Positions 26,357 to 35,601 of a stretch of 64,000 nucleotides of DNA are shown here, piece after piece; the stretch's first letter is position 1, and each line of letters begins with the position of its first letter. The notes under the pieces were generated by a model. That model was not told the origin of the DNA and ran no database searches. It was given only the letters and a program-made list of their open reading frames with translations. This DNA comes from CATQHD01 sp965243165. Lineage in GTDB: Bacteria > Actinomycetota > Acidimicrobiia > Spongiisociales > Spongiisociaceae. The translations under genes were made by a program, and so were the position numbers. The stretch is taken from NCBI GenBank assembly GCA_965243165.1, contig OZ251535.1, positions 1,984,001 to 2,048,000 on the forward strand. Direction: 5' to 3'.

Positions 26357-27493
26357 CTACCCCAGCACCCGCTCGGTGCGGTAACGGTCGACGACCTTTT
26401 CGTCCACCTCGATGCCCAACCCGGCGCCGGACGGCGGGTACACCCAACCCTCTTCGTGGTCGAAGGGCTCCGCCACCAGCTCGTGCTGCATCGGGTTCTC
26501 GAGCGGCTTGAACTCGAACAGCTTGCAGGCGCCGCTGCTGAAGCTCACCGCCAGGCTGGCCGCGCTGACGATCGCCGACGACCAGGCATGGGCGTTGGCC
26601 TGGCGGCGGTGCTGCTCCACCCGGTCGGCCACTTTCTTGAAGCCGGTTATCCCCTCGGCCCGCCCCGGATCGCACCCCACCACGTCCACCGTCCCGGCGG
26701 CCAGCACCCGCTCGAACCCCCGCAGGGTCCACTCCTTCTCTCCGTAGGCGATCAGCATCTTGGTCTTGGAGCGCAGATTGGCGTACCCCTCCGGGTCCCA
26801 GTCGCCCAAGGGTTCCTCGATCCAATCCACGCCGTATTCGTCGAAGGCCTGGGTGCGCTTCACCGCCGTCATGACGTCCCAGCGGATCACCCAGCCCAGG
26901 TCGAGCATCAGGCTCTTGTCGGGGCCGATCGCCTCCCTCATCTGCCGCACGTATTCCACATCTCGGTCGTGCTCGAACCCCAGGCGGGCGTTCCCGCGCT
27001 TGCCGAAACCCACCTTCATCCCCTGCAGTCCGGTCGCCAGCCACCCCCGGGCTTCCTCCGCCATCTCGGGAATCGACTCGAAATGGGCGTGGGAGGAAGC
27101 GATGGCCGGCAGGCGGTCATGCACCGGCCCTCCCAGCAGATCGAGCACGCTCGCCCCCAGAGCCTTGCCCTTCAGGTCCCACAGGGCGATGTCGAGGGCG
27201 GATACGGCGAAGCTGGCGATCCCGCCCTCGTAGCCATACCACCAAGCCCGGTCCTTCAGCGCCCGGAAGATGGCGTCGTTGTGGACCGGGTTCCTGCCCA
27301 CCACCAGCTCCGACATGCCTTCGATGATGGCCTTGGCGGCGAAACTCGACTCCGGCCACATGGTGACCGATTCACCCCAGCCCACCGTTCCGTCGTCGGC
27401 GGTCACCTTGGCGAGGCAAAGATGCCGGATGGCGTCGAAATCGTTGGGTTCGGGGTAGCTGACCGGGATGGCTTCGACTTTTGCGACCTTCAT
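26357..27493 (-). CDS. Mandelate racemase / muconate lactonizing enzyme family protein
   Basis: 378 aa enolase-superfamily enzyme that abstracts a proton next to a carboxylate. N-terminal capping domain (MKVAKVEAIPVSYPEPND...), then the barrel with KVGFGKRGNARLGF (catalytic Lys region), LMLDLGW, DWIEEPLG and AYGEKE as metal ligands, and NAHAWSS where a catalytic His usually sits. These features suit an acid-sugar dehydratase more than a muconate cycloisomerase. The start is ATG 27493. It belongs to a minus-strand run with the two SDR genes and the VOC gene. Confidence 0.83.
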   Translation of the reverse strand: MKVAKVEAIPVSYPEPNDFDAIRHLCLAKVTADDGTVGWGESVTMWPESSFAAKAIIEGMSELVVGRNPVHNDAIFRALKDRAWWYGYEGGIASFAVSALDIALWDLKGKALGASVLDLLGGPVHDRLPAIASSHAHFESIPEMAEEARGWLATGLQGMKVGFGKRGNARLGFEHDRDVEYVRQMREAIGPDKSLMLDLGWVIRWDVMTAVKRTQAFDEYGVDWIEEPLGDWDPEGYANLRSKTKMLIAYGEKEWTLRGFERVLAAGTVDVVGCDPGRAEGITGFKKVADRVEQHRRQANAHAWSSAIVSAASLAVSFSSGACKLFEFKPLENPMQHELVAEPFDHEEGWVYPPSGAGLGIEVDEKVVDRYRTERVLG

Positions 27494-27506
27494 GGGGCGG
27501 TCCTAT

Positions 27507-28010
27507 CTAATCGCGGGCAGTTTCGGCGGCGGGCCCCGCCTGCGGGCGAGGGGCCTGCCGGACAGGCTGGAACAGCTCCACCGTAACGCCGTCGGGGTCA
27601 CGGAGGTAGCAGGCCTTCACCCCTTTGTTGGGCCCCTCGGTGATCTCGACCGGGCCGGGGCTGACCGGGGCGGCGCCAGCCGCCGCCGCCTTGTCCCACA
27701 GGGCGTCGATGTCGTCGGTTTCGACGCAGATATGGATGTTGCCGGGGTTGGCGGTGTCGGGCGGATTGGGGGTTTTGCCGTCCACCCGGTAATCGAGCAA
27801 CTCGAGTATCTGGCCGCCGGGCAGGTCGATGACCGCCGCGTTCATGCTGACCCCCGGATAACCGGTTATCAGGCTGAGGTAGGGGGCGTCCAGCACCCGC
27901 CGCCAGCGCGGCTCGGTTCCCAGGAAGGCCCTCCAGAACCCGAGGGACCGTTCCACGTCTCGGACGGTGATGCCGATGTGGTGCACCCGCTTCGGCCCTG
28001 CGGTCACCAT
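27507..28010 (-). CDS. VOC (glyoxalase/bleomycin resistance) family protein
   Basis: 167 aa. ATG 28010 overlaps the stop of the upstream SDR by seven bases (ATGGTGA). Two beta-alpha-beta-beta-beta modules are visible: KRVHHIGITVRDVERSLGFW with metal His, and GNIHICVETDDIDALW followed by YLRDPDGVTVELFQP with metal Glu. This is the methylmalonyl-CoA epimerase / glyoxalase-like type; the substrate is unknown. The proline/alanine-rich tail after about residue 150 is probably disordered. Confidence 0.85.
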   Translation of the reverse strand: MVTAGPKRVHHIGITVRDVERSLGFWRAFLGTEPRWRRVLDAPYLSLITGYPGVSMNAAVIDLPGGQILELLDYRVDGKTPNPPDTANPGNIHICVETDDIDALWDKAAAAGAAPVSPGPVEITEGPNKGVKACYLRDPDGVTVELFQPVRQAPRPQAGPAAETARD

Positions 28011-28744
28011 GTCACGTACCCTCCTCCGAAGTTGACGGCCTGGCCGGTCATGTATCCGGGCTTCTCGGCCAGGAGAAACCATATCAGCCCGGCCAGCTCC
28101 TCCGGGGAAGCCGTCCGCCCCAGCGGCACCGAGGCGTTGCGGGCGGCCTCCAGCTCGGCGCGGGTCATGCCCCGGAGCGGCGCCACCATCTCCAGCACTT
28201 GGTCCTGCATGGGGGTGTCGATGATGGCCGGGCAGACGGCGTTGACCCGCACCGGGATTCCGGCCAGCCCGTAGGCGAAGGATCGGGTGATGGACAGGAT
28301 GGCGGTCTTGGAGGCGGCGTAGACGGCGGCCTCCACCGTGTCGGCCCGCTTGGCGGAGCTGGATGACAGGTTGACGACGGCGCTGCCCGGAGGCATGGTC
28401 GGCCCGATTCCCTGGCAGAGGAAGAAGACGGCCTCGGCGTTGACCGTGAAGACGCTCCGCCAGTCGTCGACGGTGAAGTCGGCCAGCGGTTTGAGGCGGA
28501 TGATCCCCGCCGCGTTGACCAGGTAGTCGATCCCCTTCCCGGCGGCGATGACCCGGCGGCGGTCGTCGAGGTCGGCCAGGTCGGCGGCCAGCGGCTCGGC
28601 CCCTTCGGCGGCCATGGCCTCCAAGCCGGCCTCGTCGATATCGACCGCGACGACCGAGCAGCCCTCCCCCAGCAAGCGGAGGGCGGCGCCCCGCCCGATG
28701 CCGCTGGCCGCTCCGGTCACCATCGCCCGCGGGCGGGCGCTCAC
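28004..28744 (-). CDS. Short-chain dehydrogenase/reductase (SDR)
   Basis: 246 aa from GTG 28744. Cofactor motif TGAASGIGRGAAL, NAAGI, the Ser of NLSSSSAKR, YAASKTA and RVNAVCPAIIDTPM. Differs clearly from the other SDR of the cluster. First gene of the minus-strand run SDR-VOC-MR/MLE-SDR, divergent from the creatininase-family gene. Together they look like a small sugar-acid or hydroxy-acid degradation operon. Confidence 0.88.
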   Translation of the reverse strand: MSARPRAMVTGAASGIGRGAALRLLGEGCSVVAVDIDEAGLEAMAAEGAEPLAADLADLDDRRRVIAAGKGIDYLVNAAGIIRLKPLADFTVDDWRSVFTVNAEAVFFLCQGIGPTMPPGSAVVNLSSSSAKRADTVEAAVYAASKTAILSITRSFAYGLAGIPVRVNAVCPAIIDTPMQDQVLEMVAPLRGMTRAELEAARNASVPLGRTASPEELAGLIWFLLAEKPGYMTGQAVNFGGGYVTW

Positions 28745-28820
28745 AGCCGCAGCCTCATCTGGAGGTCGTCCAATTCGGCCCTTTCGATCGGGGGACCTTG
28801 CCGGGTACTGTAATGCGGCA

Positions 28821-29972
28821 ATGGCATCCTTCGATCCGCCCGCGCCAACCGCTCCGGAAGCGCCCCCGATCGACCCGACCGCCTACGAGATGGCGCGCCC
28901 CGCCGGGGTGCAGCGGGTGCTGGAGGAGGCGCCCATCGTCTTCCTGCCGGTCGGATGCGTCGAGTACCACGGACCCCACCTGCCCCTCGGGGTGGACATG
29001 CTCACCGCCGAAGCAATGTGCCGCCGCACCGCCGCCGTCACCGGCGGGCTGGTGCTCCCGCCCCTCTGGCTGGCTGCGGGGGTGCTGCCCCTCCCCCACA
29101 GCATCACCGTGGACGTGACCGTGCTGCGGGCGGCGGTGCGGCCCATCCTCCGCCAGCTGGCCGAGGGCGGCTTCGAGACCATCATCGTGTTCTCCGGCCA
29201 CGGAGCTCTGGACCACCTCCACGTACTCCGGCAGGAGACCGACCGGGTGATGGAGCAGTTCCCCGGGATCAACGCCCTCACCACCGTCTGGAACGAGCTG
29301 AACGCCGGAATGCCGGGCGACATCCACGACCACGGAGCCAAGGTCGAAACCTCCTATCTGATGGAGTTCCACCCGGGCTCGGTGGATCTGACCGCCCTCG
29401 AGGACGACCCCGAAGCCGAGCACGTAGGCGTCTACGCCGCCAACCCCCGTTTCACCGCCGGACGCGAGTGGGGCGCCGCCATGGCCGCCCATGCGGTGCG
29501 GCGCCTGGCCGGGCTGATCGAAGGCTACAGAGCAGGCGGTCGGGCCGACAGCTGGTCGATGCTCCGCGAGCTGGTGCAGCGGCTCCAGTCCGGCGGTCTG
29601 GAAGCGGCGCCCGACTCGGGGCGGGCGGGCAGGGACGGTTCGCTGCGGTTCGAGTTCTACAACCCGCATCCGCAGTCCAAATACATCACCGCGGTCAGGT
29701 CGCTCACCCTGGACGGGGCCGAGGTGGACCTCGCCGGAGCGTCGCTGGCCAACCCTTCGGTCGGCGAGGGCCACACCGACGCGCCGGTGGAACGGCTCGG
29801 CCCGCTCTCGGGCTTCTATGTGCGGAGCGGCCAAACGATGACGGTGAACGTCCCCCGCGCCGGAGCCTCGCCGGGATGCTCCGAGGTCGAAGCTGTCTTC
29901 CTGCTGGCCGACGTATTGGAGATCGCCGGACGGGGCAGCCTGGCCGTCAGCCGGGCCGCGCCCGGCGGCTGA
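28821..29972 (+). CDS. Creatininase family protein
   Basis: 383 aa. The creatininase fold amidohydrolase domain occupies about 20-250: VFLPVGCVEYHGPHLPLGVD supplies Glu, His and Asp metal ligands, FSGHGALDHLH another His, and AKVETSYLMEFHPG the last Glu. The C-terminal 130 residues have a beta-rich extension (ADSWSMLRELVQRL...). ATG 28821 sits six to seven bases beyond a TGTAAT element, so translation may be leaderless. Known members hydrolyse creatinine or formamide-like rings. Its role next to the SDR/MR-MLE cluster is not clear. Confidence 0.85.
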   Translation: MASFDPPAPTAPEAPPIDPTAYEMARPAGVQRVLEEAPIVFLPVGCVEYHGPHLPLGVDMLTAEAMCRRTAAVTGGLVLPPLWLAAGVLPLPHSITVDVTVLRAAVRPILRQLAEGGFETIIVFSGHGALDHLHVLRQETDRVMEQFPGINALTTVWNELNAGMPGDIHDHGAKVETSYLMEFHPGSVDLTALEDDPEAEHVGVYAANPRFTAGREWGAAMAAHAVRRLAGLIEGYRAGGRADSWSMLRELVQRLQSGGLEAAPDSGRAGRDGSLRFEFYNPHPQSKYITAVRSLTLDGAEVDLAGASLANPSVGEGHTDAPVERLGPLSGFYVRSGQTMTVNVPRAGASPGCSEVEAVFLLADVLEIAGRGSLAVSRAAPGG

Positions 29973-30023
29973 CTCCAAGAGACGTATCCGAGCCCGGTCC
30001 TCGTTGCAGGAGCCGGCCTGCGG

Positions 30024-30479
30024 TCATCTGTCTACGACGAGATGAACACCCTCCATGCTGGGAATATCGTCGTCCCCGTCCTCGAGCTTCAGGCGCGCCC
30101 AATCGATCAGCACCGACTTCAATTCGGCCAGCGCTTCCTCAGGCGAAGCACCGAATCCCCAGGCGCCTTCGATGCCGGCAACGGCAGCTATGAGCCCCGG
30201 CGGATCGTCGATTTCACGTACAACGGCGTGCGAGACAGCAATATCAGCCCACTGGTTGAGCAACCTTTCGAGAACGGAGCCCTCGGAAATCGGCTCCTGC
30301 TCATCATCGGCTGGAGTATCTACGTCGCTCCGGATCATCGAACGATCACTCGAGCCCAAGACATTTGACCCAAAGGAGAGCTTGGGTTCAGGCATGGCCG
30401 TGAGAAATTGAACGTGCTTATCACGGCCGGTTGTGGAGGTAACCTCAGGTTCGTCCACGAATGTCAGCATTTTGGGCAT
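30024..30479 (-). CDS. HicB-like domain protein
   Basis: 151 aa. ATG 30479 is fixed by an excellent AAAGGAGG seven bases upstream. Residues about 85-151 (LIAAVAGIEGAWGFGASPEE, then AEVLIDWARLKLEDGDDDIP-like spacing and GVHLVV) fit the partial RNase-H fold of HicB-type antitoxins. The N-terminal 80 residues are acidic and low in structure. No hicA-like toxin gene is adjacent, so this is an orphan or a regulator of another type. It lies just downstream of the ABC transporter locus on the same strand. Confidence 0.65.
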   Translation of the reverse strand: MPKMLTFVDEPEVTSTTGRDKHVQFLTAMPEPKLSFGSNVLGSSDRSMIRSDVDTPADDEQEPISEGSVLERLLNQWADIAVSHAVVREIDDPPGLIAAVAGIEGAWGFGASPEEALAELKSVLIDWARLKLEDGDDDIPSMEGVHLVVDR

Positions 30480-30525
30480 TGGTTTTCCTCCTTTCAGGGG
30501 CCGAAATAGTTGCCGCACCCGGTGC

Positions 30526-31503
30526 TCATGACTGCTTCGAGACCCTGATCCTCAGCTGGTCGAAGGCCACGGCGCTGAGCAGCAGGGCGCCGAGGGTGAT
30601 CTCCTGCCAGAAGGAGGGCACGCTCAGCAGGTTGAGGCCGTTGTTCAGCACCCCGATGATGAACACGGCCACCATCGTGCCGAGGATCGAACCCCGGCCT
30701 CCGCTCAGGCTGGCGCCCCCCAGAATCACGGCGGTCACCACCTGCAGCTCGAGGCCTTGGGCGGCGATCGGAGAGGAGGCGCCCAGCTGGGAGACGAGGA
30801 TCAGCCCGGCCAGCACCACGCTCAGCGCCGACAGCAGGAACCCGATGGATATGTAGCGCTTGACAGGGATGCCGGCCAGCCGGGCGGCCCTCGGCCCGCC
30901 TCCCATGGCATAGATGTGCTTGCCGAACACCGTGTATTTGAGCACCGCGAAGTACAGGACGGCCACCAGGGCGAAGAGGTAGGCGGGCAGCGGAACGTTG
31001 AAGATGCGGTGGGTTCCGAGCGCCCCGAAGCCGGGGAGGATGAGGGTCTGCCCGTTGGAGATCAGCTTGGCCGCGCCCCGGAAGGCGGCCAGGGTGGCCA
31101 GGGTGGTGATGATGGCGTTCACTCGGAAGGCCACCACCCCGACCGCGTTGACGGCGCCCACCAGCAGCCCGGCCGCCAGCGCCAGCAGCACCGCCCACCA
31201 GATCCCGAACTCCTGGGCGGCCCTGGCCATGACCATCCCCACGAAGACGGCCGCCGACCCCACCGAGAGGTCGAACTGCCCGGCGATGAGGAGCATGGTG
31301 GCCGGCGCGGCGATGATGCCCAGCACCGCGACGTTGGTGGCGATGTTGACCAGGTTGGGGGCGGTGAGGAAGAACTCGGACCGGAAGGTGAAGATCACGG
31401 CCAGCGCCGCCAGCACCGCCGCCAAGGCGGCGACCTCCGGTATCTGGGCGAGCCGGGAGGTGCGCATCCGCCCGGCGGCGGCTTCTCGATCGGCGGCGGA
31501 CAC
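30526..31503 (-). CDS. Sugar ABC transporter permease (RbsC family), second permease
   Basis: 325 aa integral membrane protein with about 9-10 hydrophobic segments. AGAGGAG is placed for GTG 31503 rather than the TTG at 31509. Typical RbsC-type blocks: NLVNIATNVAVLGIIAAPAT, GQFDLSVGSAAVF, NAIITTLATLAAFRG, YAMGGGPRAARLAGI and AVILGGASLSGGRGSILGT. About as long as permease 1 (33016-34065) and clearly paralogous. It has its own binding protein upstream (31654) but no private ATPase, so it probably shares the one at 34070. Confidence 0.9.
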   Translation of the reverse strand: MSAADREAAAGRMRTSRLAQIPEVAALAAVLAALAVIFTFRSEFFLTAPNLVNIATNVAVLGIIAAPATMLLIAGQFDLSVGSAAVFVGMVMARAAQEFGIWWAVLLALAAGLLVGAVNAVGVVAFRVNAIITTLATLAAFRGAAKLISNGQTLILPGFGALGTHRIFNVPLPAYLFALVAVLYFAVLKYTVFGKHIYAMGGGPRAARLAGIPVKRYISIGFLLSALSVVLAGLILVSQLGASSPIAAQGLELQVVTAVILGGASLSGGRGSILGTMVAVFIIGVLNNGLNLLSVPSFWQEITLGALLLSAVAFDQLRIRVSKQS

Positions 31504-31653
31504 GTTCAACTCCTCTGGTTCCGAAACGGCCGGCGCAGCGGCCGGTCAGACGCCGCGCAGCTCCGACCGGTCATCGCCGCCCCGCCGCACCCCCGGAACG
31601 CCTCGAAACGGCGGTCCGGGGTGCTGCCAGAACGTTCCTCGGGCCTGCCGCTT

Positions 31654-32874
31654 CTAACCGCAGTCCTGGGCTGGGTAGAAGTCGGTGAAGGGCGCCGTGG
31701 GGAACTCGTCCGCCCCGGCGATGGCCGGATTGTTGGTCAGGACGACATGGGGTGTGGACAGCGGGTTGGGCACCGTGTTCCCCTTGGCCAGAGCGATGGC
31801 GGCGGGCACCGCGGTGCGCCCGTACCGCTCCGGGAAATAGGCGGTGTCGGCCACCCAGTGCTCGTTGCACTCCAGCTCGATCCAGGAGCTTTCGTCTGCG
31901 CCCTGGGCGGTTCCCCAGAAGGCCTCCTCCCGCCCGGCGTTGCGGAAGGCGGCCAAGGCCCCCAACAGCATGTCGTCGTTGGTGGAGGCCAGCGCCACCA
32001 CCTCGGCGTCCGGGTTGGCGATCAACCAGTCGGATGTGTTCTCCCGCGCCTCGTCCACCGCGATGGAGGGGACGTCGATGTAGTTGTACTTGTCCTCCGG
32101 GATGGCTCCGCAGACGGCCTCGAACCCTTCGACGGCGCCCTCGCCGCGGATCTTCACCACCTCGCCGGCGGCGTCGGCGTTCAACAGGATGAACGCGTCG
32201 TATTCGCAGCTGTAGTTCGCCTCGATGTGCTTGGCGGTCGCCCCGCCGGTCATGAACCCGGCGGCATGGTTGTCGGCGCCGAAGAAGGTGATCTCGCAGG
32301 GGCGCTGGTGGATGTCGATCGAGACCACCGGCACCTGCGGCCCTTCTTCGCAGATCTGAGCCGCCGCGTCCTCGAAGAGCTGGAAGTTGATGAGCACATC
32401 CACCTGCTGGACAGCCAGGGTGCGGGCGCACTCCAAGGCCTTGGCCGGATCCACCTCGGAGTCGCAGAAGACGAACTCGGCCCCGGCGGCCTCGGTCTGT
32501 TCCCTGATGCTGTCCGACACCAGCTTCACGAAGGGAATCGACTCGCCCAGCGAGATGTAACCGATCTTGAGCCCAGCTCCGCTGCCCGGCTCGACTCCTG
32601 CATCGACCAGCTCTTCCGCCGTGTACGCCCTGGTTTCGGGCATTTCTTCGGCGTCGGCAACGGTCGCAGCGGGAGCCGCGGTCGCAGCGGGGGCCTCGGT
32701 CGTAGCAGGGGCCTCGGTCGCGGCGGGGGCGGCAGCGGTGGTGGTCGGATCGGCGGCCGGGGCCGCGGTCGTGGTGGGTTCTTCGGCGCCGCCCCCGCAG
32801 GCGGCGGCCGCCAAGACGAACACCCCTGCCAACAGTGTCAGGCGGCGGACCCGCCCCCTCAGTGCCTCGAACAT
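31654..32874 (-). CDS. Sugar-type ABC transporter substrate-binding lipoprotein, second
   Basis: 406 aa. ATG 32874 has TGGAGG seven bases upstream. Signal peptide with lipobox LAAAAC, then a long Ala/Thr/Pro linker (TTTAAPAADPTTTAAAPAAT), then a type 1 periplasmic-binding fold: LKIGYISLGESIPFVKLVSD, DVLINFQLFED, VPVVSIDIHQRPCEITFFG and ALASTNDDMLLGALAAF. Related to the RbsB/XylF group and to the binding protein at 35602. The linker tethers the domain away from the membrane. The ligand cannot be told from the sequence. Confidence 0.9.
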   Translation of the reverse strand: MFEALRGRVRRLTLLAGVFVLAAAACGGGAEEPTTTAAPAADPTTTAAAPAATEAPATTEAPAATAAPAATVADAEEMPETRAYTAEELVDAGVEPGSGAGLKIGYISLGESIPFVKLVSDSIREQTEAAGAEFVFCDSEVDPAKALECARTLAVQQVDVLINFQLFEDAAAQICEEGPQVPVVSIDIHQRPCEITFFGADNHAAGFMTGGATAKHIEANYSCEYDAFILLNADAAGEVVKIRGEGAVEGFEAVCGAIPEDKYNYIDVPSIAVDEARENTSDWLIANPDAEVVALASTNDDMLLGALAAFRNAGREEAFWGTAQGADESSWIELECNEHWVADTAYFPERYGRTAVPAAIALAKGNTVPNPLSTPHVVLTNNPAIAGADEFPTAPFTDFYPAQDCG

Positions 32875-33015
32875 GTTGTTGCCTCCAATGCTTCGCTGAT
32901 CTGATTCCATCCCGGCGGATTCAGAAACCTTACCGAGCGAAGCATATACCGGGGTTTTGACCGGCCGATTCCGCCGCCTCTCTCCAAGCAGCGCAGCCGG
33001 CCGAGCAGCCGGCGG

Positions 33016-34065
33016 CTAATCGGCGCCGGCCAGCCGCAGGCGCACCTGGTCGAAGGTAACCGCCGCCACCAGCAGAGCCCCCTGCGCGACCTCTATCCAG
33101 AAGGAAGGGACGTTCAGCTGGATCAGGCCGTTGGCCAGCACCCCCACCACGAACACCGCCAGCACCGTCCCCAAGATGGTGCCCCGGCCCCCGGACAGGC
33201 TGGCGCCGCCCAGGATCACCGCGGTCAACACCGACAGCTCGAACCCCAGCCCGGCGTTGACCGAGGCCCCGCCGATCTGCGACAAACGAATCAGGGCCGC
33301 CAGCCCCACCGCCAACGCCGACAGCATGAACCCGATGAAGATCAACATCTTCACCCGGATCCCGGCCAGGCGGGCCGCCTCGAGCGAGGCCCCGATGGCG
33401 TACATGGACCTCCCGTACACGGTGAAGCGCATGATCACATAGAAGATGATCACCACCGCCGCGAACAGGTAGACCGGCAGAGGGATGTTGAACAGCGGGC
33501 GGGCCACCCCCAGCTGGTTGAAACCGTTGATGCGGATGGTCTGGCCGTCGCCGATCACCTTGGTCAGCCCCCGCAGGATGGCCAAAGTGCCCAGGGTGGT
33601 GATGATGGAGTTCAGCCCCACCACCGTTACCAGCGAACCGTGGATGCCCCCGATCAGGACCGCCGCCAGCAGCGCCATGAAAAACGCCCCCACCAGGGTC
33701 AACCCCATTCCGTAGGGGGTGGTGGCCGCGTCGGTGGCGGTGGCCGCCACCGCCATGGTCATCCCGATGAAACCCGCCGCCGAGCCGACCGCCAGATCCA
33801 CCTGCCCCGCCACCAGCAGCAGCGTGGCCGGACAGGCGATGATTCCCACCACCGCCACGTTCTGCATGATGTTGATCAGGTTGGCGGGGATGAGGAAGAA
33901 CTCGGAGGTGATGGAGAAGAAAACGATCTCGATGATCAGCACCGCGATCAGGGCCGCGCTCTCCGGCACCTTCATACGGCCGCTGCGGCGGGCCGCCTCC
34001 TCCACTTCCGCCCTGGCCTGGGCTTGGGTCATCCCGGATTCGGCCCCGCCGTTGCTTCCGCTCAA
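33016..34065 (-). CDS. Sugar ABC transporter permease (RbsC family), first permease
   Basis: 349 aa. TTG 34065 is preferred because AGGAGG lies eight bases upstream, immediately after the ATPase stop (34070-34072). Charged N-terminus, then 9-10 membrane spans with RbsC blocks NIMQNVAVVGIIACPATLLL, GQVDLAVGSAAGF, NSIITTLGTLAILRG, YAIGASLEAARLAGI and AVILGGASLSGGRGTILGT. Follows the ATPase in the order binding protein - ATPase - permease. Confidence 0.9.
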   Translation of the reverse strand: MSGSNGGAESGMTQAQARAEVEEAARRSGRMKVPESAALIAVLIIEIVFFSITSEFFLIPANLINIMQNVAVVGIIACPATLLLVAGQVDLAVGSAAGFIGMTMAVAATATDAATTPYGMGLTLVGAFFMALLAAVLIGGIHGSLVTVVGLNSIITTLGTLAILRGLTKVIGDGQTIRINGFNQLGVARPLFNIPLPVYLFAAVVIIFYVIMRFTVYGRSMYAIGASLEAARLAGIRVKMLIFIGFMLSALAVGLAALIRLSQIGGASVNAGLGFELSVLTAVILGGASLSGGRGTILGTVLAVFVVGVLANGLIQLNVPSFWIEVAQGALLVAAVTFDQVRLRLAGAD

Positions 34066-34069
34066 TCCG

Positions 34070-35563
34070 TCATCCTCCTGATGCCTCCAGCAACCTGTTC
34101 ATCGTAATATCTTCGCCGGCCAGCTCCTCCACCGGCCGGCCCTTGGCCACCACCAGGCAGCGGTCGGCCACCTGCACCGCTTCCTCGTAGTCGGAGGTCA
34201 CCGCCAGCACCGCGATCCCCTCCTCCGCCAGCTCCCGCAGCGCTCTGTAGATGTCGCGGCGGGCGCCCACGTCCACCCCCCGGGTGGGCTCCACCATCAC
34301 CAGCACCCGCGAGCGGCGCTCGAGCCAGCGGGAAATCAGCACCTTCTGCTGGTTGCCGCCGGACAGGGTGCGCATGATCTGGCGGGGGTCGTTGCGGGAG
34401 CGGATGCTCAGCCGGTCATGCCAACGGCGGTAGGCCCTGTTTTCGGCCCGGGCGGTGAGCCACTGACCGAAGAAGCGCGCCAGCACCCGCCAGGAGGCGA
34501 CGGCGGTGTTCTCCGCCACCGAACGCACCATCAGGGCGCCCCCCTCCTTGCGCTCCGCCGGAAGATAACCGACCCCGTTCTTCACTGCTCCGGCGGGGTT
34601 CGAATAGTCGATGTCCGCCTGATCGAGCTCCAGCCGCCCGGAGTCCAGCTCCCGGACGCCGAAGGCGGTCTCCGCCAGCTCCATGGCGCCCGACCCCAGC
34701 TTGCCGTACACGGCCACCACCTCCCCCGCCCTCACCTCCAGGGAAACGCCCTCGAAACAGCCTTCCGCCCCGGCGTCGGTCCACCGCAGGACCGGGCCGC
34801 CCGGATCGCGGCGGAGGGGGGGCGGGCGCCCCATCTCCCCGCTCTTGCGGCCGATCATGGCTTCGATCAGGTCCCGTCTGCCGATCTCCGCCGCATCGGC
34901 CAACAGCGCGGTGTCTCCGTCCCGCAGCACCTGCACCTTGTCGGCGATCATCCCCACCTCGTCCAGCCGGTGGGTGATGTAGACGACGGCGACTCCTTGG
35001 GCGCGCAGGCGGCGGATGAAATCGAACAGCACCTCCGCCTCGTGGTGGGAGAGGGCGGCGGTGGGTTCGTCCAGGATCAGCAGCCGGGCCGACCAGGACA
35101 AGGCCCGGGCGATCTCCACCAGTTGCCGCTCCCCCACCCGCAGCGATCCGACCGCGGCGCCGGGGTCGATCGCCACGTCGAGCTCTTCGAGGATGCCGAC
35201 CGCCCGGCGGCGCACGGCCCCCCAGTCCACCATCCCCCCCCGGCTGGGCAGCCGCCCCAGGGATATGTTTTCGGCCACGGTCAGCGGCGGGGCGTCCTGG
35301 AACTCTTGGGAGATGATGGCCACCCCCAAGGCCCGCGCCTGGCGGGGGGTGAGCACCGAATGGGGCTCCTCCTCCACGATCAGCTTTCCGGAGTCAGCCT
35401 GATAGTCGCCGGCCATGATCTTGACCAGCGTGGACTTACCCGCCCCGTTCTCCCCCAGCAGGGCCAAGACTTCGCCCTCGCAGGCGTCGAGGTCTACGCC
35501 ATGCAGAACCTCGACGCCTCCGAAGGACTTCCTGATCTGGCGCGCCTGGAAGGTGAACGCCAT
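34070..35563 (-). CDS. Sugar ABC transporter ATP-binding protein (RbsA/MglA family)
   Basis: 497 aa with two fused nucleotide-binding domains. First: Walker A LLGENGAGKST, signature LRVGERQLVEIARAL, Walker B LLILDEPTAALSHHEAE. Second: degenerate Walker A VYGKLGSGAMEL, signature LSGGNQQKVLISRWL and Walker B LVMVEPTRGVDVG. The unequal pair is normal for carbohydrate-uptake type 2 ATPases. It is the only ATPase for two permease and two binding-protein genes here, all on one strand with short gaps, which suggests one shared engine. Confidence 0.92.
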   Translation of the reverse strand: MAFTFQARQIRKSFGGVEVLHGVDLDACEGEVLALLGENGAGKSTLVKIMAGDYQADSGKLIVEEEPHSVLTPRQARALGVAIISQEFQDAPPLTVAENISLGRLPSRGGMVDWGAVRRRAVGILEELDVAIDPGAAVGSLRVGERQLVEIARALSWSARLLILDEPTAALSHHEAEVLFDFIRRLRAQGVAVVYITHRLDEVGMIADKVQVLRDGDTALLADAAEIGRRDLIEAMIGRKSGEMGRPPPLRRDPGGPVLRWTDAGAEGCFEGVSLEVRAGEVVAVYGKLGSGAMELAETAFGVRELDSGRLELDQADIDYSNPAGAVKNGVGYLPAERKEGGALMVRSVAENTAVASWRVLARFFGQWLTARAENRAYRRWHDRLSIRSRNDPRQIMRTLSGGNQQKVLISRWLERRSRVLVMVEPTRGVDVGARRDIYRALRELAEEGIAVLAVTSDYEEAVQVADRCLVVAKGRPVEELAGEDITMNRLLEASGG

Positions 35564-35601
35564 CTCTCGTTAGAACCGCCGGACGGCCTTGCCCGGCCAG
35601 C

